Made by a program: the position numbers and the translations under genes
Shown here: piece after piece, positions 1-5,764 of the stretch
Numbering within the stretch: the stretch's first letter is position 1
How the letters are laid out: each line of letters starts with the position of its first letter
Assembly (NCBI GenBank): GCA_945487445.1
Contig: CALYTU010000091.1
Coordinates: 1-5,816, forward strand
Source of the DNA: an uncultured Clostridia bacterium
GTDB taxonomy: Bacteria > Bacillota > Clostridia > Oscillospirales > Oscillospiraceae
Length of the DNA: 5,816 nucleotides
Reading direction: 5' to 3'
Notes under the pieces: model-generated
Seen by the model: the letters and a program-made list of their open reading frames with translations, nothing else
Database searches by the model: none
Told to the model about the DNA's origin: nothing

Positions 1-34
1 GTCATTTTGCCATGTGGAAATCTTTGCGCCTTCC

Positions 35-54
35 ACAGGCTACTGAATAGATAC
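35..54. repeat. Relic or outer end of a MITE-family element
   Basis: These 20 bases match the right end of the complete element downstream (177-196) at 18 of 20 positions. The last 17 bases (38-54, GGCTACTGAATAGATAC) are the exact reverse complement of that element's left end (74-90), giving a 17-bp inverted pair around a 19-base spacer. Just before lies a smaller hairpin (TGTGGAA at 13-19 with TTCCACA at 31-37). I infer the end of another, partly outside or decayed, copy of the same family. Its other half is not in the window, so a full element cannot be shown. Confidence 0.55.
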
Positions 55-65
55 ATTAATTTGTT

Positions 66-73
66 TAATCTTG
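66..73. repeat. Left target-site duplication (TAATCTTG)
   Basis: The octamer TAATCTTG abuts the left terminus of the MITE at 74 and is repeated exactly at 197-204, directly after the right terminus. The match does not extend on either side (65/196 and 74/205 differ), so the duplication is 8 bp. Confidence 0.85.
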
Positions 74-196
74 GTATCTATTCAGTAGCCCCATCTGTCA
101 TTTCGAACGAAGTGAGAAATCCGTTCCTTTTTGCGTAGATAATACGGATTTCTCGGCGATGAATCGCCTCGAAATGACAGGATACTGAACAGATAC
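74..196. mobile_element. MITE-like palindromic element, 123 bp, non-coding
   Basis: The ends are GTATCTATTCAGTA (74-87) and TACTGAACAGATAC (183-196), inverted repeats with one mismatch in 14. Further paired blocks lie inside: CTGTCATTTCGA (95-106) with 169-180, and GAGAAATCCGT (114-124) with 144-154, leaving a 19-base loop at 125-143. The arms differ by a few bases and a small indel. An exact 8-bp direct repeat flanks the element, which is strong evidence for transposase-mediated insertion. There is no ORF of its own, so it would need a transposase from elsewhere. Eight-bp duplications occur in several IS families and I cannot assign one. In RNA it would fold into a long hairpin directly upstream of the rqcH ribosome binding site. 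Confidence 0.85.
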
Positions 197-204
197 TAAT
201 CTTG
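197..204. repeat. Right target-site duplication (TAATCTTG)
   Basis: Exact copy of 66-73. It lies between the right end of the MITE (196) and the first base of the rqcH Shine-Dalgarno sequence (205), so the insertion point was immediately upstream of the translation signal. Confidence 0.85.
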
Positions 205-212
205 AAGGGTGG
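205..212 (+). promoter_or_regulatory. Ribosome binding site of rqcH
   Basis: AAGGGTGG ends 9 bases before the ATG at 222. It is a weaker match to the anti-Shine-Dalgarno sequence than the AGGAGG sites of the two later genes. It supports the ATG at 222, and it directly follows the MITE target duplication. Confidence 0.6.
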
Positions 213-221
213 AACACGATC

Positions 222-1973
222 ATGCCGCTTGACGCGATTTTTTTGACCGCATTGACGCAGGAGCTCAGCCAAACCCTGCCCGGAGCGAGGATCGACAAGA
301 TCCAGCAGCCGGAACGGGACAGTGTTCTGCTCCAGCTCCGCACGCCCGGAGCAGGCAGCCGCAAGCTTCTGCTCTCCGCTTCCTCCAACCATCCAAGGCT
401 CCACTACACCCAGGCCCGCTACGAAAACCCCGCGCAGCCGCCCATGTTCTGCATGCTCCTGCGGAAGCATCTGGCCGGCGGCCGGGTCCTGTCCTTGCGG
501 CAGCTTCCGCTGGAACGGGCCGTAGATCTTTGCGTGGAGAGCGCGGACGAGCTGGGCGAACTGAGCGAGAAGCACCTGGTGCTGGAGCTCATGGGCCGCA
601 ACTCCAACCTCATTCTGATGGGACCCGATGGCCGGATCATCGACTGTCTGCGCCGGGTGGATTTTGAGATGTCCGAAAAACGGCAGGTACTGCCCGGCCT
701 GTTTTACCACACGCCCCCTGCCCAGGGGAAGCTGGATTTTCGCACCGAAACGGCGGCGTCTCTCTTTGACGCCCTCGGCGCTGTGGACCATTCCGTGGCC
801 CTGGATCGCTGGCTCATGGACCGCTTTGCCGGGATCTCACCTCTGATCGCCCGAGAGTTGGCCTTTCTGACCACTGGCAGCACCGATCCCGATCTGCTGG
901 CCCTCGACCGCGCCGCCCTTGCCGCCGGTCTGGCCCGCGAGCTGCGCGGGCTGACGGAGAAATTCGTCCCCACCCGTCTCATGGCGGGCGCAGAGCGCAA
1001 GGACTTCTCCTTCCGACAGATCCGACAATATGAGGGCTATATGACGCAGGACAGCTTTCCCTCGTTCTCAGACCTGCTGGACGACTTCTACACCGGCAGA
1101 GCCCTGGCCGAGCGAATGCGCGCCCGCTCCCAGACCCTCCACAAGACCCTGACGAATCAGCTCGCCCGCGTCCGCCGCAAGCTGGCCAACCAGGAGAAGG
1201 AGCTGGAGGCCACCTATGACCGCGAGCGCCTGCGCAGGCTGGGAGACATTGTTACCGCCAATCTGCATCAGATTCAGCGCGGGCAGGCCCGCCTGACCGC
1301 CGTGGACTTCTACGATCCCGAGATGAAGCAAATTGAGATTCCCCTGAACGTGACCCTTTCCCCCCAGCAGAACGCTGCCAAATTCTACAAGGACTACAAC
1401 AAGGCCAAGCACGCCGAAACATTCCTGACCGAACAGATCACCCTGGGCAGAACCGAGGAGGGCTACCTGGCCTCCGTGCTGGAGGCGCTGTCACGGGCTG
1501 AGACGGAACGGGATCTCGCCGACATCCGGGCCGAGTTGACCGAGGGCGGCTATCTGAAGCAGACAGACCGAAAAAAGCAGATGAAGGTTCCTCCCTCGAA
1601 GCCCATGGAGTTTCGCTCCTCCGACGGTTTCCAGCTTCTGGTGGGCCGCAACAACCGGCAGAACGATCTTCTGACCACCAAGCTCGCCTACAAAACCGAC
1701 CTCTGGCTCCACGTCCAGAAGGCCCACGGCAGCCACGTCATCATCGCCTGCGCCGGGGCCCCCGTCCCGGATCGGACGATTACCGAGGCGGCCGAGCTGG
1801 CCGTGTGGTATTCCCAGGCCCGTCAGGGCCACAATGTCCCCGTGGATCTCTGTCCGGTCCGGCAGGTCAAAAAACCCGCCGGCGCAAAGCCCGGCATGGT
1901 GGTCTACGAAAATTACCGCACCGTCTACGTTACCGCCGATGAGACCCTGCCCGCGCGTCTTACCGATCAATAG
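222..1973 (+). CDS. rqcH: RqcH, ribosome quality control NFACT-family protein
   Basis: Homologue of eukaryotic Rqc2/NEMF, often annotated as fibronectin-binding protein FbpA. Known role of the family: it binds large ribosomal subunits blocked by peptidyl-tRNA, recruits tRNA-Ala and adds C-terminal alanine tails that mark the stalled peptide for proteolysis. It acts in the cytosol. Visible domains: NFACT-N about 1-170, with RIDKIQQP (23-30), a PPMFCMLLRKHL stretch (73-84) and MGRNSNLIL (124-132); a helix-hairpin-helix region about 175-250, with GISPLIARELA (204-214); coiled coils about 290-440 around the family block SPQQNAAKFYKDYNKAKHA (380-398, residues 359-398 overall); and NFACT-R about 455-570, with DLWLHVQKAHGSHVII (493-508). 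At 583 residues it is close to B. subtilis RqcH (about 570), so it looks complete. The start is set by the site at 205-212. The position expected for the conserved Asp-Arg pair reads Glu98-Arg99. No convincing promoter is visible upstream, and a MITE ends 25 bases before the start codon. Confidence 0.95.
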   Translation: MPLDAIFLTALTQELSQTLPGARIDKIQQPERDSVLLQLRTPGAGSRKLLLSASSNHPRLHYTQARYENPAQPPMFCMLLRKHLAGGRVLSLRQLPLERAVDLCVESADELGELSEKHLVLELMGRNSNLILMGPDGRIIDCLRRVDFEMSEKRQVLPGLFYHTPPAQGKLDFRTETAASLFDALGAVDHSVALDRWLMDRFAGISPLIARELAFLTTGSTDPDLLALDRAALAAGLARELRGLTEKFVPTRLMAGAERKDFSFRQIRQYEGYMTQDSFPSFSDLLDDFYTGRALAERMRARSQTLHKTLTNQLARVRRKLANQEKELEATYDRERLRRLGDIVTANLHQIQRGQARLTAVDFYDPEMKQIEIPLNVTLSPQQNAAKFYKDYNKAKHAETFLTEQITLGRTEEGYLASVLEALSRAETERDLADIRAELTEGGYLKQTDRKKQMKVPPSKPMEFRSSDGFQLLVGRNNRQNDLLTTKLAYKTDLWLHVQKAHGSHVIIACAGAPVPDRTITEAAELAVWYSQARQGHNVPVDLCPVRQVKKPAGAKPGMVVYENYRTVYVTADETLPARLTDQ

Positions 1974-1990
1974 GTATTCACGCTGTCTAA

Positions 1991-2149
1991 TACTATTATC
2001 CAATAAAACCATTTCATATCTTTGCGGACAGATTTGCGCCATACATCGTTGTCGTCCTTGCCGGGCGTCAAGCCCGCCTGCGTCCTCCGCCTCGTCTGGC
2101 ACAAATCTGCCTCGCAAATCTTTTGAAAGCATTTTATCGGATAATAGTA
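1991..2149. mobile_element. Palindromic MITE-like element between rqcH and the GTPase-like gene
   Basis: The 159-bp spacer element is an extended imperfect palindrome. Its outer 18 bases, TACTATTATCCAATAAAA (1991-2008), match the reverse complement of 2132-2149 at 17 of 18 positions. An inner block, AGATTTGCGCCA (2030-2041), matches the reverse complement of 2097-2108 at 11 of 12. The centre is a GGGC-GTCAA-GCCC hairpin (2063-2075). TAA lies directly outside both ends (1988-1990 and 2150-2152), compatible with a 3-bp target duplication, though three bases can match by chance. Its sequence is unrelated to the element at 74-196. It fills most of the 194-base spacer and carries no ORF or T-run terminator. 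In RNA it would form a long hairpin just upstream of the next ribosome binding site. Confidence 0.7.
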
Positions 2150-2151
2150 TA

Positions 2152-2160
2152 AAAGGAGGT
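2152..2160 (+). promoter_or_regulatory. Strong ribosome binding site of the GTPase-like gene
   Basis: AAAGGAGGT is a near-ideal Shine-Dalgarno sequence, with 8 bases between GGAGG and the ATG at 2168. The same reading frame has a stop (TAA) at 2150-2152, so ATG 2168 is the true start of the present-day ORF and the protein cannot extend further upstream. Confidence 0.85.
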
Positions 2161-2167
2161 ATTTCCC

Positions 2168-4618
2168 ATGACAAGCTTTCCTTCCGTCGAAAAATCAGTC
2201 CTTGGCATCCCGGGTGCGGGGCGGCGTTCGCTGTTGGAAGCCCTGGGGCGTAATCTGCACCTGCCCGCGGGCATTTGCCTCTGCGTTTTGGACGCCGAGC
2301 GGCTGGACGCCCCGGCGCAGCTCGCGCTGCTCGACGAGTTGACCGCAGAGCCGGCCCGAGAGACCGTTTTTGCCCTGAACAAAGCCGACCGGATATCCAA
2401 CCTGTCCGAGGCTGTGGCGCACGTGTGCGCCTTGCTGGAGGCGCGGGGCATTGCCGCGCCCTCGATCTATCCCACCTGCGCCGCCGCGGCGCGGCTCTTT
2501 TCCCGGAGCGCGGACGAGCTGAGCGAAAGAGAGCTGGCTGCCCGGGAGGCCTTCTATGAACGCTTCGCCCCGGGAGAGAACTGCCTGTCTGCCTTCGCCG
2601 TCACGGCGGAACCCGCCCTGACCCCGGGCAGCCGGGAGGTTGCCCCCGCCCGGCTTCGTGCCGCACTGCTCAACACCGGCGTCCCGGCTTTGGCGGAAGC
2701 TCTGAACGGCCTTTCCGGCGACTTCGCGGAAACGATTTCCGACAGACCGCCCGAGACGAAGTCTGAGGATTCCCTCGCCGCCCTTTTGGAACGGGCCGAT
2801 TCCGCCTCCTGCGCGGAGCTTTTGGAGCTGGCCCGGGCCGCGGGGGCGGCCAACGCCCCGGAGCAGGCGCGGGAGCAGGCGCTGGACCGCCTCCACGCGG
2901 CCTACAACGCCCGCCAGATCGAGGAGCTGGACGCCATGACCAGGAACGCGGAGGACCTTGAGCTGGATGCGCTTCGCGCCCTGGCAGACCGGATCAACGC
3001 AGGTCCCTACACAGTCCAGACCCGCACCCCCTATGTCGCCCGGCTGAACCTTCGGATCGACGGGCTTCAGACTGTCGCGCTGGACGAGCTCTGCGCCGGC
3101 GTGGAGGAAGCCGACCCCCGGACCCTTGCCCGCATCCGTGAGGCACTGGAGCGCACTGACTGCGCCGAGGTATTAAAGACCGCGTTTTTCCGGCGAATTG
3201 ACGGGCGGCAGCAGAAATTAGATATTGAGGCGCTCGATCGCGTCACCGCAGGGGCCGAAACCATGACGGAAAAGGAGCTTCGGGCCGTTGCCGTCACACT
3301 GGAGGCAAACAACTGGAATCCCAGGTATGTGAATGCTTACCGTCACCGCATCGACCTGTGCAGGGAGGCCCTCCTATATCGTCAGGTGCAGCAGGAGCTG
3401 ACTGATCTGAACGACATGGAGAGGCGGGAGGTTCTGGCCCTCCAGGAACGGATCGAGGGCAAGGAGCTGCCCCCCCTGTACACCGCAACGGCGCGCAGGC
3501 AAATCGGCGAGAAGCTGTTCCGGATGGATATGCTCCGTCTGATGGCGCTGCAAAATGAGTTTGACCGCCTGGACTTCGACGGGTTTGATGAGCTCCGCGC
3601 GCAGGTTGCCCGCGGCGACTTCTGCGAGCGCGCCAAGGGCTATTATTTGAACCGCCTGCTGGCCCGGGAAAACGCGCTGATCCTGGAAAACACCTCTGCC
3701 CGGGCGGAGCTGAGCCGCCAGCTCATCTCCCGGCACAAGCTTCGCATAAGCGATTTCACCTTTGCGTCCCTATCCAGAGACTATCAAACGAAACTCGACG
3801 ACTTTTGGATCGGCACCGGTCTGGAGCAGCCCCGGGATATTCCCGTCTTCCTGTTTGACAACGGCAGCCGCTATGCCATGACGGCAACCCGCTTCTATTT
3901 CAAGGCAGGCAGGCATCTGGAATACGTTCCCATCGAAAGCATCGACCATTTTCAGGTAATGAAGCAGCATCTTTCTTTGCTTTTGCAGATCGTGGGCAAG
4001 GACAATTCCTACCGGCTCACCGAGGCCCGGATCAGTCGGAGCGGAGCCGAGCGGACGCTGGATTTCCTCAATGACTGCATTCGACGCTGGGCAAACCCCG
4101 GCCCCGCCGGCCGGTTGGCCGCGGAGCTTCGCGTGCGGTCTCTGGATGCGGCTGATTACACGGCGCCGGTGGAACCCGAAACCCTCCGTCCTCAGATTGC
4201 CTGGGAGCTCTTCAGCGAAGCCTATCAGGCCGCCGGGCTCCGGGAAGGCTATCTGATCCGCCCGGGAGACGAGGACGACATGCAGCGTGTCCGGAAGCTT
4301 CGGGAAAACTTCGGCCTGCCTGAGAACGCACCCGTAGTCTGGTATGGCCCCGCCTCCCGCTTCGGACCTGTGAAGGAAGGCGTGGCGTTTGGCGCCCAGG
4401 GCATCTATCAGAAGGAGGGCAAGGACCCGGTGCGGACCGTCCCGCTGGCGGAAATCTGCACAGTTTGCCCCGCCGATGGCAAACGTATGCTGGTCACCAC
4501 CCTGCAAAATGAAACCGTGACCCTGTCCGTCACCGATCACATGATCCCCCTGATCGCTGATTATGTGCGCGCCATTCAGCTCGGAGACTACCTTCGCACA
4601 CAGGAGGAACAAGCATGA
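2168..4618 (+). CDS. Dynamin-like GTPase-related protein with partial G domain and two PH-like modules
   Basis: An 816-residue protein without a signal peptide or an obvious membrane segment, so probably cytosolic or peripheral to the membrane. Residues 11-16 (VLGIPG) resemble the G3 motif hhDxPG with Asp replaced by Gly13. A hydrophobic strand (CLCVLDAERLDAP, 38-50) follows, then a good G4 motif NKAD (71-74) and a G5-like segment (IYPTCAAAARLF, 100-111). The 58-residue G3-to-G4 spacing fits dynamin-like proteins. The P-loop (G1) and switch I (G2) that should come before are absent, so GTP hydrolysis is doubtful. Residues about 200-520 are charged and mostly helical. Two beta-rich modules resembling bacterial PH domains follow: about 558-641 (IPVFLFDNGSRYAMTATRFY) and about 720-805 (APVVWYGPASRFG, then GIYQKEGKD). 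The next gene overlaps its stop by 4 nt. The role is unknown; membrane or envelope remodelling is inferred. The GTPase relationship is motif-based; the PH-like call is weaker. Confidence 0.8.
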   Translation: MTSFPSVEKSVLGIPGAGRRSLLEALGRNLHLPAGICLCVLDAERLDAPAQLALLDELTAEPARETVFALNKADRISNLSEAVAHVCALLEARGIAAPSIYPTCAAAARLFSRSADELSERELAAREAFYERFAPGENCLSAFAVTAEPALTPGSREVAPARLRAALLNTGVPALAEALNGLSGDFAETISDRPPETKSEDSLAALLERADSASCAELLELARAAGAANAPEQAREQALDRLHAAYNARQIEELDAMTRNAEDLELDALRALADRINAGPYTVQTRTPYVARLNLRIDGLQTVALDELCAGVEEADPRTLARIREALERTDCAEVLKTAFFRRIDGRQQKLDIEALDRVTAGAETMTEKELRAVAVTLEANNWNPRYVNAYRHRIDLCREALLYRQVQQELTDLNDMERREVLALQERIEGKELPPLYTATARRQIGEKLFRMDMLRLMALQNEFDRLDFDGFDELRAQVARGDFCERAKGYYLNRLLARENALILENTSARAELSRQLISRHKLRISDFTFASLSRDYQTKLDDFWIGTGLEQPRDIPVFLFDNGSRYAMTATRFYFKAGRHLEYVPIESIDHFQVMKQHLSLLLQIVGKDNSYRLTEARISRSGAERTLDFLNDCIRRWANPGPAGRLAAELRVRSLDAADYTAPVEPETLRPQIAWELFSEAYQAAGLREGYLIRPGDEDDMQRVRKLRENFGLPENAPVVWYGPASRFGPVKEGVAFGAQGIYQKEGKDPVRTVPLAEICTVCPADGKRMLVTTLQNETVTLSVTDHMIPLIADYVRAIQLGDYLRTQEEQA
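4602..4607 (+). promoter_or_regulatory. Ribosome binding site of the DUF218 gene, inside the upstream gene
   Basis: AGGAGG lies 7 bases before the ATG at 4615 and within the last codons of the preceding gene. With the ATGA overlap of start and stop, this points to translational coupling of the two genes. Confidence 0.85.
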
Positions 4619-5421
4619 GCCTCTCCCACGCAGCTTCACGAAAAAAGCCCGCTACCCGGCTCCCCCGTTGGCAGCGCTGGCTGATCCTGGTTTGTCTTTT
4701 GGGGTTCCTGGTCTTCTTCTTCCCCGTGTTCGGCCGCATTGTCAACATTGCAAACCTTTCTGCAATGGCAGGCTTCCTTCTGCTTGCTGCGGTCTTCCGC
4801 TGGTGGCCCGGGTTTTTGGCTCTGTTAAAGCGTTTCTGGTCCCGCCCATGGAGCCGCGTGCTGCTTCTGCTTTGCGGCGCGGCAATCCTGTCCGTGACCC
4901 TCCTGCTGGCCGTGCTGTGCGGAAGGGTCGTCTCCCGCCTGCATGCCGCGCCCGACAGGCCATGCGCCACAGTCATCGTCTTAGGCTGCCAGGTGCGGGG
5001 CAACACTCCATCCCTCCTCCTGCGCTACCGAATTCAGACAGCAGCGGACTATTTGACGGATCACCCCGAGGCCGTGGCCATTCTCTCCGGCGGGCAGGGC
5101 TCCGATGAAAACATCTCCGAGGCAGAGTGCATGTATCGCAGCCTGACGCGAATGGGCATCGACCCGGCGCGGCTCTACCGCGAGGACACCTCCACCGTCA
5201 CGCTGGAAAATATCCGCAATTCCATGGCGCTTATGGAACGCGAGGGGCTGCAGGCCCCCGCGGTGATTGTCACCAACAACTTCCACATCTGCCGCGCGCT
5301 GGAAATGGCGGAAGATCTGGGTCTGCCCGCCCAGGGCCTTGCCGCCAGATCCAACTGGTACAGCCTCCCCACCTACGTTCTCCGGGAAGCGCTTGCCCTG
5401 GTGCAGTACGGACTGTCATAA
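4615..5421 (+). CDS. Membrane-anchored YdcF/SanA/ElyC-family (DUF218) protein
   Basis: The 268-residue protein has a positively charged N-terminus, then three hydrophobic segments at about 22-39, 48-65 and 81-103, followed by a DUF218 domain at about 118-262. Family motifs are clear: VIVLGCQVRGNTPS (120-133), SGGQGSDENISEAE (158-171), EDTSTVTLENIRNS (190-203) and VTNNFHICRA (219-228), including the conserved Ser-Gly-Gly, Glu, Thr-x-Glu-Asn and His...Arg residues. E. coli members (SanA, ElyC, YdcF) are linked to envelope integrity and peptidoglycan or lipid-carrier metabolism, but the reaction is not settled. With three hydrophobic segments the topology of the domain cannot be fixed by eye. 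Its start overlaps the upstream stop (ATGA), so the two proteins are probably made together. The length is normal for members with an N-terminal membrane region and no key motif is missing. Confidence 0.92.
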   Translation: MSLSHAASRKKPATRLPRWQRWLILVCLLGFLVFFFPVFGRIVNIANLSAMAGFLLLAAVFRWWPGFLALLKRFWSRPWSRVLLLLCGAAILSVTLLLAVLCGRVVSRLHAAPDRPCATVIVLGCQVRGNTPSLLLRYRIQTAADYLTDHPEAVAILSGGQGSDENISEAECMYRSLTRMGIDPARLYREDTSTVTLENIRNSMALMEREGLQAPAVIVTNNFHICRALEMAEDLGLPAQGLAARSNWYSLPTYVLREALALVQYGLS

Positions 5422-5470
5422 TTTTACGCATCAAAAAAATACCCCGCCTTTCGACAGCTGGGTGTACGTA

Positions 5471-5658
5471 AGACAGTATTGCGCTAAGATTGACGAAGCG
5501 GCACGAAACCGCATGGAGCTGATCGTGCCGGAGCTGGCGAAGCGAAACGGCGTGACCGAGAAACAGAAAGCCGACACCAAATGGAATGGGTGCGGCAGAT
5601 GAACGCTTGCAAGGCACAGGCAGAAGAAGTTGTGAAAGCGGAATTGATTTATGATTGA
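5471..5658 (+). pseudogene. tnpV: TnpV C-terminal fragment, frameshifted relic
   Basis: Reading from 5471 gives RQYCAKIDEAARNRMEL..., then GVTEKQKAD up to 5575. After a 2-base remnant of a codon (5576-5577), the next frame from 5578 gives QMEWVRQMNACKAQAEEV and ends in AELIYD with TGA at 5656-5658. Joined, this matches the C-terminal half of TnpV, a protein of about 120 residues carried by integrative elements of Clostridia, with its typical GVTE-KAD-QMEWV-M-N and final ELIY motifs. One missing base breaks the frame, and the N-terminal half is absent. It is therefore a dead remnant of a former mobile element. The family call is from memory of its motifs. Confidence 0.75.
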
Positions 5659-5664
5659 GAGAGG

Positions 5665-5696
5665 AAGTCCGGGCAGAAAACTGTTCGGACTTTTCT
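5665..5696 (+). terminator. Intrinsic terminator after the TnpV relic
   Basis: A 12-pair stem joins 5665-5676 (AAGTCCGGGCAG) to 5681-5692 (CTGTTCGGACTT), with two G-U pairs and an AAAA loop, followed by a short T-rich tail (TTCTC, with TTTT at 5691-5694). It sits 6 bases after the relic's stop codon, so it probably belonged to tnpV. It is also the first clear terminator after the DUF218 gene and may end its transcript. Confidence 0.75.
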
Positions 5697-5737
5697 CATA
5701 TATTCCAAAGTTGCGGTAGAATTGTTCACAAGTTTTA

Positions 5738-5746
5738 TGGTATAAT
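5738..5746 (+). promoter_or_regulatory. Extended -10 promoter pointing out of the window
   Basis: TGGTATAAT contains a perfect TATAAT (5741-5746) preceded by TG at the right spacing for an extended -10. The surrounding sequence is very AT-rich. No good -35 is seen at 16-18 bases; TTGTTC at 5722-5727 is too close, at 13 bases. Transcription would begin near 5753 and enter the MITE copy within about a dozen bases, serving an unseen + strand gene to the right. Confidence 0.55.
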
Positions 5747-5764
5747 TTAAATACAAAAATTGAG

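Noticed and set aside
9..40. Hairpin as an intrinsic terminator of an upstream gene
   Set aside because: It has a short stem with a bulge and no T-run after it. It is better explained as part of a repeat element.
32..69. Promoter for rqcH (TCCACA ... ATTAAT or TTTAAT)
   Set aside because: Both boxes match the consensus weakly and the bases belong to repeat sequence. No confident promoter can be named.
2123..2151. Possible promoter TTGAAA ... TAGTAT before the GTPase-like gene
   Set aside because: The -10 is poor, it lies in the palindrome's terminal repeat, and the RNA would start inside the ribosome binding site.
1491..2174. Long open frames on the minus strand across rqcH, the GTPase-like gene and the DUF218 gene
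   Set aside because: They are shadows of GC-rich + strand genes, with no family motifs or supporting ribosome binding sites.
2204..2230. A Walker A (P-loop) reading of GIPGAGRRS at the start of the GTPase-like protein
   Set aside because: The essential Lys is Arg and the next Ser/Thr is Arg. NKAD follows only about 53 residues later, too close for a P-loop-to-G4 distance. The G3 reading fits the spacing better.
5267..5602. An open frame overlapping the DUF218 gene end and running into the spacer
   Set aside because: It starts inside a well-supported gene in another frame. Only its tail, from 5471, is meaningful, as the TnpV relic.
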